From Syngnathus acus (lineage: Eukaryota > Chordata > Actinopteri > Syngnathiformes > Syngnathidae): a stretch of DNA of 64,000 nt. The first letter of the stretch is position 1, and every line of letters starts with the position of its first letter. The translations under genes were made by a program, and so were the position numbers. The notes beneath the pieces were generated by a model. That model saw only the letters and a list, made by a program, of their open reading frames with translations. It was not told where the DNA came from and ran no database searches. The DNA lies in NCBI RefSeq assembly GCF_901709675.1, contig NC_051094.1:11032501-11096500 (forward strand). Reading direction: 5' to 3'. This document shows, one piece after another, positions 48,801-63,976 of the stretch.

Positions 48801-49868
48801 CATCACAGTGTGTAACATAAGCTTGCTGTGCCCATGCAGGAACTTCAGATACAGCCTACTGCACTTCGGGCCGGATCAGACTTCAGGTCAGAACAGCGCC
48901 GTCTGCTGTCATCTTTTAGCTGCGATAGTGACCTCGTCAAGTTCAACCAACTCAAGGTTTGTGAAGTGAATCGCAGTTACACTAACCACCCACGACGTTG
49001 AATAAAGCGGGGCTCATGCTAGTCTAATAAAGAATATATTTGTCCATTATTTTTACATCACACATTATCTGTTAATTATAGGACGATATGGTAATTCAAG
49101 ATTTAGGATTTTGTTTTTAATCAAACAAAGCATTACAAATTTTATGTCGGATTTAAAAAAAAAATTATTATCATCTTTCAGTTCCGAAAGAAGAGGATTC
49201 GTTTCAGTCCAAGTCCCATCCATGATTGGGGTCTGTTTGCCATGGAGGCCATAGCAGCAGATGAGATGGTGATTGAGTATGTCGGCCAAATTATCAGACA
49301 GGTGAGGAAAAATAATTATGTGCAACCAACCCTTTCTGTTCTTGTGACCACAGCAATCAAGAGCATGCTTTTAACTTAATGAAGGTTACTATAGTAAAGG
49401 ACTGGCAAAGCATCTCTAAGAAGGAAACATAGAATGATTGTGAACATTGCTCTTGTTAAATGAATTCATTTGTATGTTGTTTCACTCAGAATATTGCTGA
49501 CATGAGAGAGCGTAGATATGAGGAAGCAGGCATCGGAAGCAGCTATTTGTTCCGGGTCGATCAGAACACCATCATCGATGCCACAAAATGCGGGAATTTA
49601 TCCAGATTCATCAACCATAGCTGCAGTGTGAGTATGACTTGCTTCTGCTGGGTTTGTCATTTCATTTAAAAATCAAATTGTGATGGTCTTACAGCCAAAC
49701 TGTTATGCGAAGATCATCACTGTGGAGTCTCAAAAGAAGATAGTGATATACTCGCGGCAGCCAATCAGCATCAATGAAGAAATCACGTACGACTACAAGT
49801 TTCCCATTGAGGACACAAAAATTCCTTGTTTGTGTGGCTCTGAAAGCTGTCGGGGCTCTTTGAACTGA
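42859..49868 (+). CDS. setd1b: SETD1B paralogue, H3K4 methyltransferase (RRM, WIN, SET)
   Basis: Catalytic subunit of a COMPASS complex that methylates histone H3 Lys4. Coding exons: 42859-42996, 43077-43181, 43259-43529, 43626-43738, 44215-45201, 45303-45818, 45897-45995, 46058-46094, 46168-46364, 46838-46988, 47074-47430, 47510-48474, 48621-48761, 48840-48956, 49182-49301, 49490-49627, 49695-49868. Total 1,541 aa, in frame throughout (human 1,966). The 46838 acceptor and the 48474 donor are the least certain. Order: SETD1 N-terminal motif ([17 protein letters not shown]), RRM about 92-175 ([24 protein letters not shown]), TP-rich repeats, Pro-rich stretch, acidic region, N-SET with WIN motif GSARSEG near 1326, SET domain 1399-1541 with [27 protein letters not shown] and the CxC post-SET. 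The catalytic core is nearly identical to mammals; the middle is shorter and diverged. Confidence 0.93.
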
Positions 49869-50224
49869 TTCCATCTGGAGAGTCTTATAGCTTATATAAG
49901 AGCCCACACTGCCTCAGGTACTGTACAAACAGACACTGAAGATGTGCCTCATAAATAACTATTAGGCATTTCCAGCTGCTGTCTTGAAGGTTAAAAATAA
50001 CCTGAGATGCACGAAGCAGACCAAGTGAACTTTCCTATCCAGCACGTAAGCTATTGTATGATGAAGTATGAGGGAAGAGAACGCTAAACTTTTATGGTAA
50101 ATGTAAATTGACTGCCTTTATATTTAATGTACATGGTGTACAGTCTCGTTGGAAAAACTTTATAAATGCATGTTATGAGAGGTTATCTTTGGTTTTACAT
50201 CACAGTAACATGGACAGTATACGG

Positions 50225-50562
50225 CAGGGATTGTCAACCGGTGGTCCGCGGCCCTCTAGTGGTTCGTTTCGGTATTGCAGGTGGTCCGCAAAATTGGAAA
50301 TGGAAAATAATTGTAACATTTTTAAAATAAAATGGATTAATTATTTAGACTTTATTTATTTTCCAGCTAATTTTGTGAATCATTTACCCATTCAAATTAT
50401 GTCAAATGTAGCTGAGATTCCCAAAATAGACATACAGACGCAAATAAATAGCCTGCATAGGTCTATCTTACTTCGTTGCAAAATAAAATAATATTCCGCC
50501 AAAACGAGTTGCTTCTTGGTTATTATGGTGGTCCCTTGGACAAAACCAGTTGAAAACCCCTG
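50225..50562. mobile_element. 338-bp hAT-like MITE between SETD1B and HPD
   Basis: Ends are CAGGGATTGTCAACCGG and, reverse-complemented, CAGGGGTTTTCAACTGG (14 of 17 identical). They are flanked by 8-bp near-duplications gtatacgg (50217-50224) and gtatatga (50563-50570), 6 of 8 identical. The subterminal word ggtggtccgcggccc is typical of hAT elements common in vertebrates. No ORF of transposase length is present. The interior carries AATAAA signals (50326-50331 and near 50484). Confidence 0.8.
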
Positions 50563-50906
50563 GTATATGACAACTGCTGTTTAACAGTTGCAGTCATACA
50601 AATATCACATCTTGTACTATGAATTATCAATTTATTATGCAAAGTATAGCACACATTTTCAGTTATGAGAACTTCAAATTGAAATTTGTTTTCCTTGACT
50701 TGAGCTTCGTGTAAATTTGTTAAAAAATGAAACATTACAAATGAGTAAACACGAAATTGTAATCAAACAATAGGCTTGAAAGAGTCAAGTAAGTAACTGC
50801 ATGTGTGTTTGGTTCTCTACCTTACTTGTACAATATATTTAACAGCCAGAATTGGTCATAGATTTTACATTAGATTGTTTGAAGGCCCACAAATATAAAT
50901 CTAGGC

Positions 50907-55128
<4,222 letters not shown>

Positions 55129-56617
55129 GTTGTCCCTGCTGATCTTTCCACATCAGAATTAATCTCTGAATTGAAAAATTGACAAAAATGTTCCAAGGAC
55201 ATTCCCATACGGTGAGGGGGAGGTTTAAGAAGGGGAGGAGGAGGAGGTGGAGATAAGGCCAAGTACAGATGTTTGGGGGGTACCCGCTATGTTATACAAT
55301 GATGACAAAAATCATGTTGACATACACTACACTCAATCCAAACCAGTAAACAAAAAACAAAAAAAACAATCAATCAAACAAACAAACAATAGTCAGAAAA
55401 AAATGTTACAACGATTAAACAGAAATGTGGTGATGGAATTAATTAACATTGAATTAATTTACATTCGTTATAATACAAACATGCTAACTAACACACAACT
55501 GGCTCCAGAGGTGACAGGAAAAAAAAAGTTTGTACATACAGGTTTAGAGTTTCAGCCAAGATTTTTAGAAACTTATGTCCATGTGTTAGTGTTTAGTGGC
55601 AAGAGGAGGTTCACTTGTTCAGGGCTCTCATTGGCTCGCTGGGAGCTCACTCCTCTGTTCAAAAGCCCACTGTGCTCCTAATCTAAATTGAAAAACAACA
55701 AAAAAATTATAATGGTCGATTAAAAAAAAAAACCATCTCAAATTTAAGACATAAAATGAGCTTTTCGGGTTAGATGTTAACATAAATTATTAAAAGCAAA
55801 AATAATTCACACTCAGTATGTTCTTGCAGTGATTACTAAGTAAATAATATCTCATTAATGCTCATTAATACCAATCCATCTCTGATTTATGTTGCATCTT
55901 TATCTTTTGTCTCCATTAATGTTGTCATGGCACTATTGTCATTTTAATCCCATACTTTACTCACCTGTAACCCAACCTAAATCCTGCAAAGTAACCATCA
56001 AATTAGAAGAAGGCAGAGAAACTCCAGTCTGACTGTTGCATTACCCTCATAAAAATGATTCCATTTAAAGTCTGTTGTTGGCATTTACTTCAATTTAGCA
56101 CTCTACGTAACATACACTCAGGCATGTCCATTTAGAACCGTGACAAATGACGATGAGACCAGTATTTTCGTGTTGTTGATGCCACTGACAAAACACCATA
56201 TACGTGATATCATGTACCTCAAATAAAACCGCCACAAATCAAGCCCAGTGTTCCCTTTACAGCACCCCCCCGCCCCCGGGGATCTTTGTTTTCCCCATTG
56301 TTACCTGGAGGCCATCTGCTGTCATGGGATGCAAACACTACACAATGGATGGAGTCATTACATATCCAAAAGGGTCACTCGTTTAATAGCATATGATCTA
56401 TATTTTAGTAAAGGAAAGCGCTAACCAAATTTTTAGTGGTTGTTCGTTTGATTTGTCTTAATATTTTAATGTATCATACTGTTTTAGACAAAACTGCAGT
56501 GCCAATCCCCAGAGTATCTAGCCTCTCTCAGGAAAAACAGAGACACTTAGACCCCTCCCTCGCCAGCACTACTCACATAGTCGTAAAAGAGAACATGTCA
56601 AAGCGGCAACGATAGAC
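55129..56617. other. HPD upstream region; no gene seen
   Basis: The region is A/T-rich with a purine-rich stretch at 55210-55255 (gaggaggaggaggtgg). The open frame at 55247-55681 has simple Lys/Asn/Gln composition and no recognisable domain, and I regard it as chance. Promoters of HPD and of the gene at 56618 should lie here. Confidence 0.5.
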
Positions 56618-57415
56618 ATGAGTGAACCATCAGCAAAGATGAACCCTCAGATACAGATCAGTGTCCAAGAACCCGAGGAGTGGCTCAACATGGATGGTCC
56701 GGATGGTGAAAGCGTGGATGAATGTGGTGACGCTGCAGACAAGAAGACGCAGTCAAAGGTGCAGTCTGTTTTCCAGCAGGTACGAAGCCAGATCAGATCA
56801 CAAGTGGCGGTGAAGGCCTCGAAGGGGAGCATAACTGAATTGGTGAACCAACTCAAAGACAAACAGTCTTCGGAGCAGAGCATGTGTCGGGCGGAGGAAG
56901 AACACGTTACGGGTGAGAGCGAGGGTGACGCAAATCTGAGAGACGAAGCATTGTGTGCTGTTTTTGAAAAGAAGCTTGAAGACACTAAAAAGGCTCTAAG
57001 GAATGAGTTTGAAGAGCAGCTTTCACAAGTGCGCACTGAGATGCGGGCCTATACTGAGCAGTCCTTAAAAGACTTGGAACGTAAGATTCAAAGGGCACCC
57101 CTCAAAGACCAACAAGAGAGCAAAGGACAAGACAAGAAACAGAAGCCTTCAGGGCCTACTTTGTCTAAGAGAGGGCGAGCCTTGACCCGGACCATGACCA
57201 CCATCATTCCCAAGACTTCCCCGCCCGTCATTGTGGGCCCACGTGCAAGATCAGAGACTCTGAGCTCCTCAAAGGTGGAAAACTCTCGAATTGTGCTGAG
57301 AGAGCCGGGGGTCTCTTCAACGGGCAGCAAGTCCTACCAGATTCGCAAGCCTTTCCCTCCAGTTTGCCCCCATTGCACAAGGGCAAAAAAACTGTTGGGC
57401 CAAAATCAAAAGTAG
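56618..57415 (+). CDS. Uncharacterised single-exon coiled-coil protein with C-terminal CxxC
   Basis: This is a 265-codon ORF with no intron. I do not recognise the protein. Visible features: an acidic N terminus with QISVQEPEEWLNMDGPD; a heptad-like stretch at about residues 45-80 (KVQSVFQQVRSQIRSQVAVK, ITELVNQLKDKQSSEQ); a strong predicted coiled coil at about 110-165 (FEKKLEDTKKALRNEFEEQL, then TEMRAYTEQSLKDLERKIQR); a basic Ser/Thr/Pro-rich segment (LSKRGRALTRTMTTIIPKTS); and a C-terminal FPPVCPHCTRAKK in which a CPHC knuckle resembles half a zinc site. Codon use and balanced base composition contrast with the A/T-rich surroundings, which supports a real gene. A second Met at residue 8 could be the true start. 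ATTAAA lies 145 bp past the stop. It could be a retrocopy or a fish-specific gene. Confidence 0.6.
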   Translation: MSEPSAKMNPQIQISVQEPEEWLNMDGPDGESVDECGDAADKKTQSKVQSVFQQVRSQIRSQVAVKASKGSITELVNQLKDKQSSEQSMCRAEEEHVTGESEGDANLRDEALCAVFEKKLEDTKKALRNEFEEQLSQVRTEMRAYTEQSLKDLERKIQRAPLKDQQESKGQDKKQKPSGPTLSKRGRALTRTMTTIIPKTSPPVIVGPRARSETLSSSKVENSRIVLREPGVSSTGSKSYQIRKPFPPVCPHCTRAKKLLGQNQK

Positions 57416-57559
57416 GAAGGTGATTCAACTGAAAGATATTGGCTGCCCATTTATTGAAGTTAGGGTCACTACAAAAACAAATATAAACAATGACCTGATA
57501 TTGTTGTAAACATGTAACTGCAATTGGTGCGTAGATTATGTGGTCAGCAATGTTGTGAT

Positions 57560-57565
57560 ATTAAA
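57560..57565 (+). terminator. Candidate poly(A) signal of the 56618 gene
   Basis: ATTAAA in gtgatattaaagagtg, about 145 bp past the stop codon. It is the second most common poly(A) hexamer. Confidence 0.4.
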
Positions 57566-57589
57566 GAGTGATGCTAAATGATCTCATCT

Positions 57590-58400
57590 TCCTCTGCTTC
57601 TTCCAACAAAACTTCTCACCTTATAGCAAAGGGAGATCCCAGATACCCTGCAGAGGAAATTGATTTCAGCCGCTTATATCTGGAATTTTTTTCTTTTCGT
57701 CATGACCATAGCCGAGGGACCTTCTCCTCCAGTACTCCTGAATAGACTTTAGCAAGGAGCTTTTCCCACTAAGGATCTTTTTAAACATCTCCGTGAGTTC
57801 TATCTCAGCGATGAGAGCCCACCTCAGAATGCATAGAATCTTCTTCCTTATGGAAAGGTCTATCAGTGAAATTGAAGGGGCCAACTTTAAAGTGGAAGAG
57901 AGTCCAACCCCTCTCAAGAGGACTGGTACCAGAGCCAAAACTGTGTGGGGCCAAATCTGACTAGATCTAGTAAGAACATAAGCCCAGGCTCCTTCCCTAC
58001 AAGATTGGTAACATTTCATGTCCCAAGGGCCAGCTTCTGTAGCCGAGGATGGGACTGCCAGGTCCCTTTGGCCGCCGACCAGCTCACAGGGCAACCGACC
58101 CCTTTGGCCACTCGTACAGGTGGTGAGCCCATGGGAAGTGGTCCCACGTTGTCATTTTGGGCTGTGCTGGGCTCGGCCCCATGGGTGCAGGCCTGGCCAC
58201 ATCGAAGCCCACATTCAGGTCTTGCTCTAAAGAGGGGCCCCGGGGACTCACCACCGGGCAAGGGAAAACGTGAGCCAATGCTAGTGATCATCATAAGGGG
58301 TCTATGAGACATGCTCTGTCTATTGCCTCACTTAGGACTTGTTTGCCATGCGTGACTCTGCCAGGGGCATAAAGCCCTAGACAACTTAGCTTAACTTTTT
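57590..58400. mobile_element. Decayed non-LTR retrotransposon (LINE) fragment
   Basis: The segment contains phrases found in many fish genomes at the 3' part of a LINE: 'gtgagcccatgggaagtgg', 'gggccccatgggtgcaggcc' (here ggctcggccccatgggtgca), 'catcataaggggtct', 'gggcataaagccctagacaac', and upstream 'gatttcagccgcttatatct', 'gtcatgaccatag'. It is GC-rich relative to its flanks. Reading frames are broken on both strands. The clade is not fixed; I did not find an intact reverse transcriptase motif. Confidence 0.6.
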
Positions 58401-58528
58401 AACTTAACTGAACTCCTACGATCATGTTACACTGATGAGAGCCTCATGTATGTACTCTGATTCACTCCCGCTCTGTTTACATTCAACTCAATTAGAGGAA
58501 AGTAAAGATGACTATGTAAAAAATAATT

Positions 58529-58596
58529 CAAGTCAAGTCAAGTTTATTTGTATAGCCCTAAATCACAAGCAGTCTCAAAGGGCTTCACATAGACAA
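58529..58596. repeat. Teleost retroposon 3'-tail-like repeat
   Basis: tcaagtttatttgtatagcc followed by ctaaatcacaagcagtctca and aagggcttcaca is a phrase widely repeated in fish genomes. I judge it the tail of a LINE/SINE family on grounds of familiarity only. Confidence 0.65.
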
Positions 58597-61157
58597 AAAT
58601 TGACAATTATTCTCAAAGCATCTTCACCAATTTTATTATGTAAATGTACACAGTACAAATAGTAAAGTTACCTCTGAAAATTTTATTCTCTTCCAAGTGT
58701 AAAATTTACTCTGTTTAGACTGGGACCAAATATAGTCTTTTAATTTGGTGGCAAACGTACTCAATGAAATGTTCTGTGTACGGACAAATGTCTTACCTCC
58801 TAATCTTGACTATCACAAATGTATTCACCTGTATCAGCAAATAATTGCCTCCAATCCTACAGTACATTGGTACAACCGCATCACTCACCCTTTCTTGTAG
58901 AGGGCATCCTGGAGACGTTATTGTCGTTTTACCATTTGTCCGACAGGTGGCAGCAGGTCACTGGCATGGCTTCAACATCCAAGGAGGTGAGCTTTACCCT
59001 TTGCTCGTGGACATTGAAACACAAATGTTGCTTTCTTACTTATATAACTTCATAAGCACTCCGAGCTATTGTAAAAAATTGGTACTATGCCATTTTGAAG
59101 CTGTTGATGTCTGTTTGTACACGGTCTGGTGAGGATACAGCTGGGCCCAGTGTACATTTATCAGAAAATACAATGGATGAAAGCCCCATTAAGGCTCAGC
59201 TGCAGAAAAGTTAATCCAGCCTTATTAACCTTTGGTGACTTAGAATGGGGACATGAGCACCTGAGTGCCCCAAGCAGCTGAAGTAGCTTCTGCGGCCAGC
59301 CGCGGTGACAGAAGCTGCATTTAGGCCTGGAGCAAGAGGGCTTCACAATGGACTGGATAGAGAAGCGTGTGAAGAGGATCTTTGTGTCCTAAGGGATGAT
59401 GAGCCCAGAGCAAGCGCATCCGGAGGCGACGCATGGCCAGTACATTCAGGTCTGGCCAAGGCGCCGCTGTCTTCGGAAGCAGCATCTCGAGCTTAAATTA
59501 TAACCGGCGACACTAATCATTACTATGCATGAAGAGGCTGTCTGGTCTCTTCTTCAAATGGATGGATAATCACTTAGCGTAACAATACAACCAAAGAACT
59601 ACAAGTTCATTGTGATGTTTGAACATGTACTATAAAAGGATGTTTTCTAACAGAGCTCCCATTCCTGCAGCTTTTTTGCAAATGGGGAGGAAAAGTAAGA
59701 TGTCACTTGTGTGTAGCGCTAGTATTGTAAGACTAGTATGTCTGAAAAAAATACATTTATTTGGGAACAAAAATAAATCTTCCACAAAATGTCAGTGTCC
59801 AGCATCTCATGTGCCATTTCTTTTTTCCCCTGGTGAATTTTCTGGGTTTTTTCTCTTTTTTCTCACACATGTTTGATGTTTATGGTTTACTCTAACCTTT
59901 TTCATTTGTAATTTATTTGGACCCTATCAGGAAAAAGGAAATTCATCACAGTCAAAGAAAGAAAACAATTTGAGGCTCAAACAAAGATTTGAATGATGAT
60001 TACGATAACAACATTTAAATGTTGACCTGCGATTGGCTGGCTATGTTTTTGCGGCTGTTCTAAAGGTCACAAAAATTGCCGTTTCAAGGTCTACCTGTAA
60101 GCTTGTCAAAAGCGTGGGGAAATGGACAGCCAGTAAATGTAACTGGCATTGGACATCCCTGGCTGCCCAAGGTGCTATTGTGGTCAGTTGTTTCCCCCAA
60201 TGTTTAAATCATAAAAAAATGTAATGTAATAATCTGCCTAGTTGCTACCTTTGGTTACATGACTCACACTTGCCCTGATGTCATGTTCTGCTGCACATGG
60301 TACTTCATCTGCCTAAAGTTGGTCTTACATTTTATGAAGTTATTATTATTTAAATGGTCTCATAGTAAACAAAGGCCAAACAGTGTCTAATGCAGAAAAT
60401 TCCTGCAAAAGCCACTTTTGCAGTCTATCACTGTTTGAATTACAGTGTACTGTGAGCTGGCTTAAATTGAAATGTAGTGGAATGAGTTGTTATCCCCCTT
60501 CTATTCTTTTATTCAAGTATTTTTACATATTTATTGTTAGCACAATGAATAATACTTAGGAGCGTGTTATTAATTAGCTTCATAAAGCAAACACATGATT
60601 GGAATGTATTTCTAGAAGAGGTATGAAATGTCACTTGTGTGTATACGTGTGTTTACGTGCATCAGATGATAGTTTATCAAAATGATTTCATCGTGTAGAG
60701 TTGCCTTGAAGAAAGAAAACTGAGACGAGCAAACATAGTAGCATTGAAGGAAGACGCTATGTGGTATAACAGAAATAAAACCGGCCTTTGTGGGGGTCTT
60801 GTTTTGGCACATCAGAGGCTATGCTGTCTAGACTGACACTGGGCCCCCTCGCAGTCCCCCCGACTCAGACACTTATTAACGTTATTAACGCTACATTGTT
60901 ATCCTTAATCCTTTGGACAGTTACTCATCACAAGGCGTCAATCCCTGACTGACCAGCAACGGCCTTTATAATGCTCTAATGTGACAAGACAGCACCTTAG
61001 AGAAAGAGGACAACAAAACAGAATGTCATGTCATTTGTACGTATGTACTGTATTCATGCTATCTTTTATGAAACTTCATGACACTTCTCTTATTTGACCT
61101 TTGTTATGGTAAATTATGTTAATTCTGGGGCCTATCACATAGGAAAGAGGGGCATAT

Positions 61158-61160
<3 letters not shown>

Positions 61161-61252
<92 letters not shown>
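61161..61252. repeat. (GT)46 microsatellite
   Basis: Forty-six uninterrupted GT units, ending gtatgagtgag. The His/Thr ORF read on the minus strand is a repeat artefact. Confidence 0.98.
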
Positions 61253-61255
<3 letters not shown>

Positions 61256-61342
61256 AGTGAGTCCCTTTGGCAACAGGTGGACAACGCTACAGAGAAAGTC
61301 GGGTAAGGGTTGACAGTCTACAGTGTATCCATGTGCATATTA

Positions 61343-61398
61343 ACACACACACACACACACGCACACACACACACACACACACACGCACACACACACAC
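61343..61398. repeat. (AC)n microsatellite with GC interruptions
   Basis: About 28 AC units with two cg-containing interruptions (acgcac) at 61361 and 61385. It is complementary in sense to the GT array 90 bp to the left. Confidence 0.97.
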
Positions 61399-61710
61399 AG
61401 TACATTTGGTGCTGCTTGGGTGGGATAGAACAGCAGGGAGATCTGAGGAGTGGCAAACACTTGTGTTTTGGTGGCGCTGTTCGCAAGGCCCATTTGGGCA
61501 TGACAGCTCAGCTCACATGCCGATAACACACAGGAACAGGCACTGTCGATTTGTTTAGTCCACTTCTCACTGACATCCACCTATGCTGCTCTTAATTCCC
61601 CCCAAAACATTGTCATAATTTCAAGAATGGTAGTCTTTATATATTCAACCTTGAGGATACAAAATTGAATTGAATGTTCAAGAATTTCTTTGTTTTTTGT
61701 ACAAATAACA

Positions 61711-61768
61711 TATTTATTTATTTATTTCGTTATCTATTTATTTATTTATTTATTTATTTATTTATTAA
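61711..61768. repeat. (TTTA)n microsatellite, imperfect
   Basis: Roughly 14 TTTA/TTAT units with one interruption (ttcgttatc near 61728). Confidence 0.95.
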
Positions 61769-63760
61769 GAAATGTCTTTACATGACCACCACTGAATACG
61801 TTTGTACAGTGCAGATAATGTTTCATTTTGCATGTTTTCAAACTACAGCAATGTTGAAATCGATAGTACAAGAATGAATGTTCGCTCATGTCACGGTAAA
61901 GCGGCTTTATGCTTCACTAATGTAACCTACTTTGATTTTTACTGTCGGATTTAATTAGTTATTAAGTTCGAAATTGAGGGGTAAATTCTCAGAATGATGA
62001 CACGTTTTGATTATGATTACCATGTGGTGTAAACAATTTTACATCTGATGATTAAATTATATCAGCAAATAAGAAAATAACCATCCAACAAATTGAAACT
62101 TTTAAATCTTTAAAATGCTTCTTTTTTCAGATCAATTCGTACATTTGATTTGTCTTATTGCTCTTGATGCAATACCTATGTCTTACGGAAATAGGTTAAG
62201 CTCCAAAGACAACCTTGCTAAGTGACAAACATGTACAGTATTAAAACATTAACACCTAAGATGGAGTTGATAATCAAAATGTGCCTTCCATACATTCCTA
62301 CAGTATTTGTGAAACAGTTGATCAAAGTCATTTTATTTTTCAGTAATCTCCATAGATAATAATGAATCATCATCACCAGATGAACTCTCATTTTGCAATT
62401 GTTCTCACAGGCCACACACAAGCACGGACAATGTTCAAGTGTTTTCTGAAGCATACAACTGTTGTTTTTCCGAGCAGAGCCATTTCCTATAGACACGCCG
62501 CCCCCTTCCCTCGCCTCCCACCTCTTCCCTATGCGATGCTTGGGTCAGCTGGTCTTCTGGCTGACTTATCCAGTATTGAAGTGGCGGCGCTAACCGCATC
62601 AGACAAGTTGTGAGCCCAGCTCATCTCACTAATAATAACATTCAGACAGTCCTGCATGTATTATTGGCGCCGTCTCATTCCGATGTGATATTGTCAATGG
62701 TGTGCAAATATGAAGTGGATGGGGGCTTTGGGCCTTTCTCATAGTAAAATTGTTTTAGGATGCCGCAAAAGACGGTTTGCCTTTAAACTCAGGATAGAGA
62801 AGTGCACTCATAAATCCCAACCAAAAGGCATTCATGTGATTGGACAATGCGAGGCTCTGCACAGAACACACATGTAACATGCAAGCAGTCACGCAACAAA
62901 GACCAAATGCATGATGGGCCTTCAGAGTTTCACACATGTTGCTGCTTTCATGTGCGAGGCAAAAGACACAAGTGTGACGCTGTAGTTTCTTCCAAATTCT
63001 GCACTGCATTATCTTTCCCTCATGCGAGAAGACCTCCATCCTCCTCGACCTGCCCCCCCATCCCCACACCAGCCCCCCTTTGCAGCCCGACAAGCGCTCT
63101 AACTGCAATCTCTTGTCACCACAGACAAATATTGACTTGTTCACTGGCTCAGCTTCTGCCAGGATTAGAGCCCCATTTCCTCCCTCCACCATCTCTAAAC
63201 AGTCATTATGTCTCTGCAAATCAAAGCACTCCTCTGAAGAGTCACAGGCTTGATAAAAACGTATTGTTTCGAAATCAGGTTTTTGTTGGACCTGCTCTGA
63301 ATTTTTGTGCACACTTACATATTGTCACCGTGCAATTAAAAGCACATTCCTCCAAATTGTATGATTTCTTCAATTCATTTTCAAAAAAGAAAGAATTAAT
63401 TAAATTAAAATCATTCAGATTGTTTTGCATTAAAGGAAAAGAAAGTTTGCATTTAAGTGGATATGGACAATATAGTAAATGTATTTAAATATCGTGTGCC
63501 ACAAGAAAAAAGCCCATCAGTCACAGGTGAGCACTGAATACACACTTTCAGCTTTGCATAATTTGGTTACAGTCTGGATACTGATTGTGAATCAATAGAG
63601 ATTAGAGATCTATTAGTCTGAAGGTGTAAACAAGACATTCATAACAAAGCTGGAGATATATATCAGCCAAAAAACAGGACGGGGCAATGAAACTAACTGC
63701 ATGTTGAAAGACACTTTTAAAGGGCGTCTTTTGTTCTGCCTTTCCTTTTAATTTCAAGTT

Positions 63761-63832
63761 TCTGTGGTGCAACGGTAGCATTCACACGCAATCAAGAGGC
63801 GAGATCTTGGTTTCATAGAACACATCTTTAAT
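63761..63832 (+). repeat. Possible decayed tRNA-derived sequence
   Basis: ctgtggtgcaacggtagcat resembles the D-arm/A-box of tRNAs such as tRNA-Trp, and cttggtttcatag about 35 nt later resembles a worn B-box. The stems do not pair well, so this is at best a SINE head or tRNA relic. Confidence 0.25.
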
Positions 63833-63952
63833 ACAGTAGTTAGTAACAGTGATGGCAAAAATATAACACATCGAAATTCATCAGTTACATAGAGCCCCTT
63901 TAGTGTTGAGGCCACGCTGCAGCCTTCCACCCAGCCCAACACCCGATTCCTG

Positions 63953-63976
63953 CCCCCCCCCCCCCCCCCCCCCCCC
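63953..63976. repeat. Poly(C) run of 24
   Basis: Twenty-four consecutive C bases near the right edge; the length is likely unreliable in any assembly. Shorter C-runs lie at about 26365 (RNF34 last intron) and 30461 (KDM2B intron). Confidence 0.9.

Noticed and set aside
55247-55681. 144-codon ORF upstream of HPD
   Set aside because: Lys/Asn/Gln-rich low-complexity translation of A-rich DNA, no homologue recognised, no poly(A) or splice context.
57945-58312. Overlapping Pro/Gly/Trp-rich ORFs of up to 120 codons
   Set aside because: They fall in a GC-rich decayed LINE fragment on both strands, with no domain.
61076-61580. His/Thr-rich and Cys/Val-rich ORFs
   Set aside because: They are translations of the GT and AC microsatellites.
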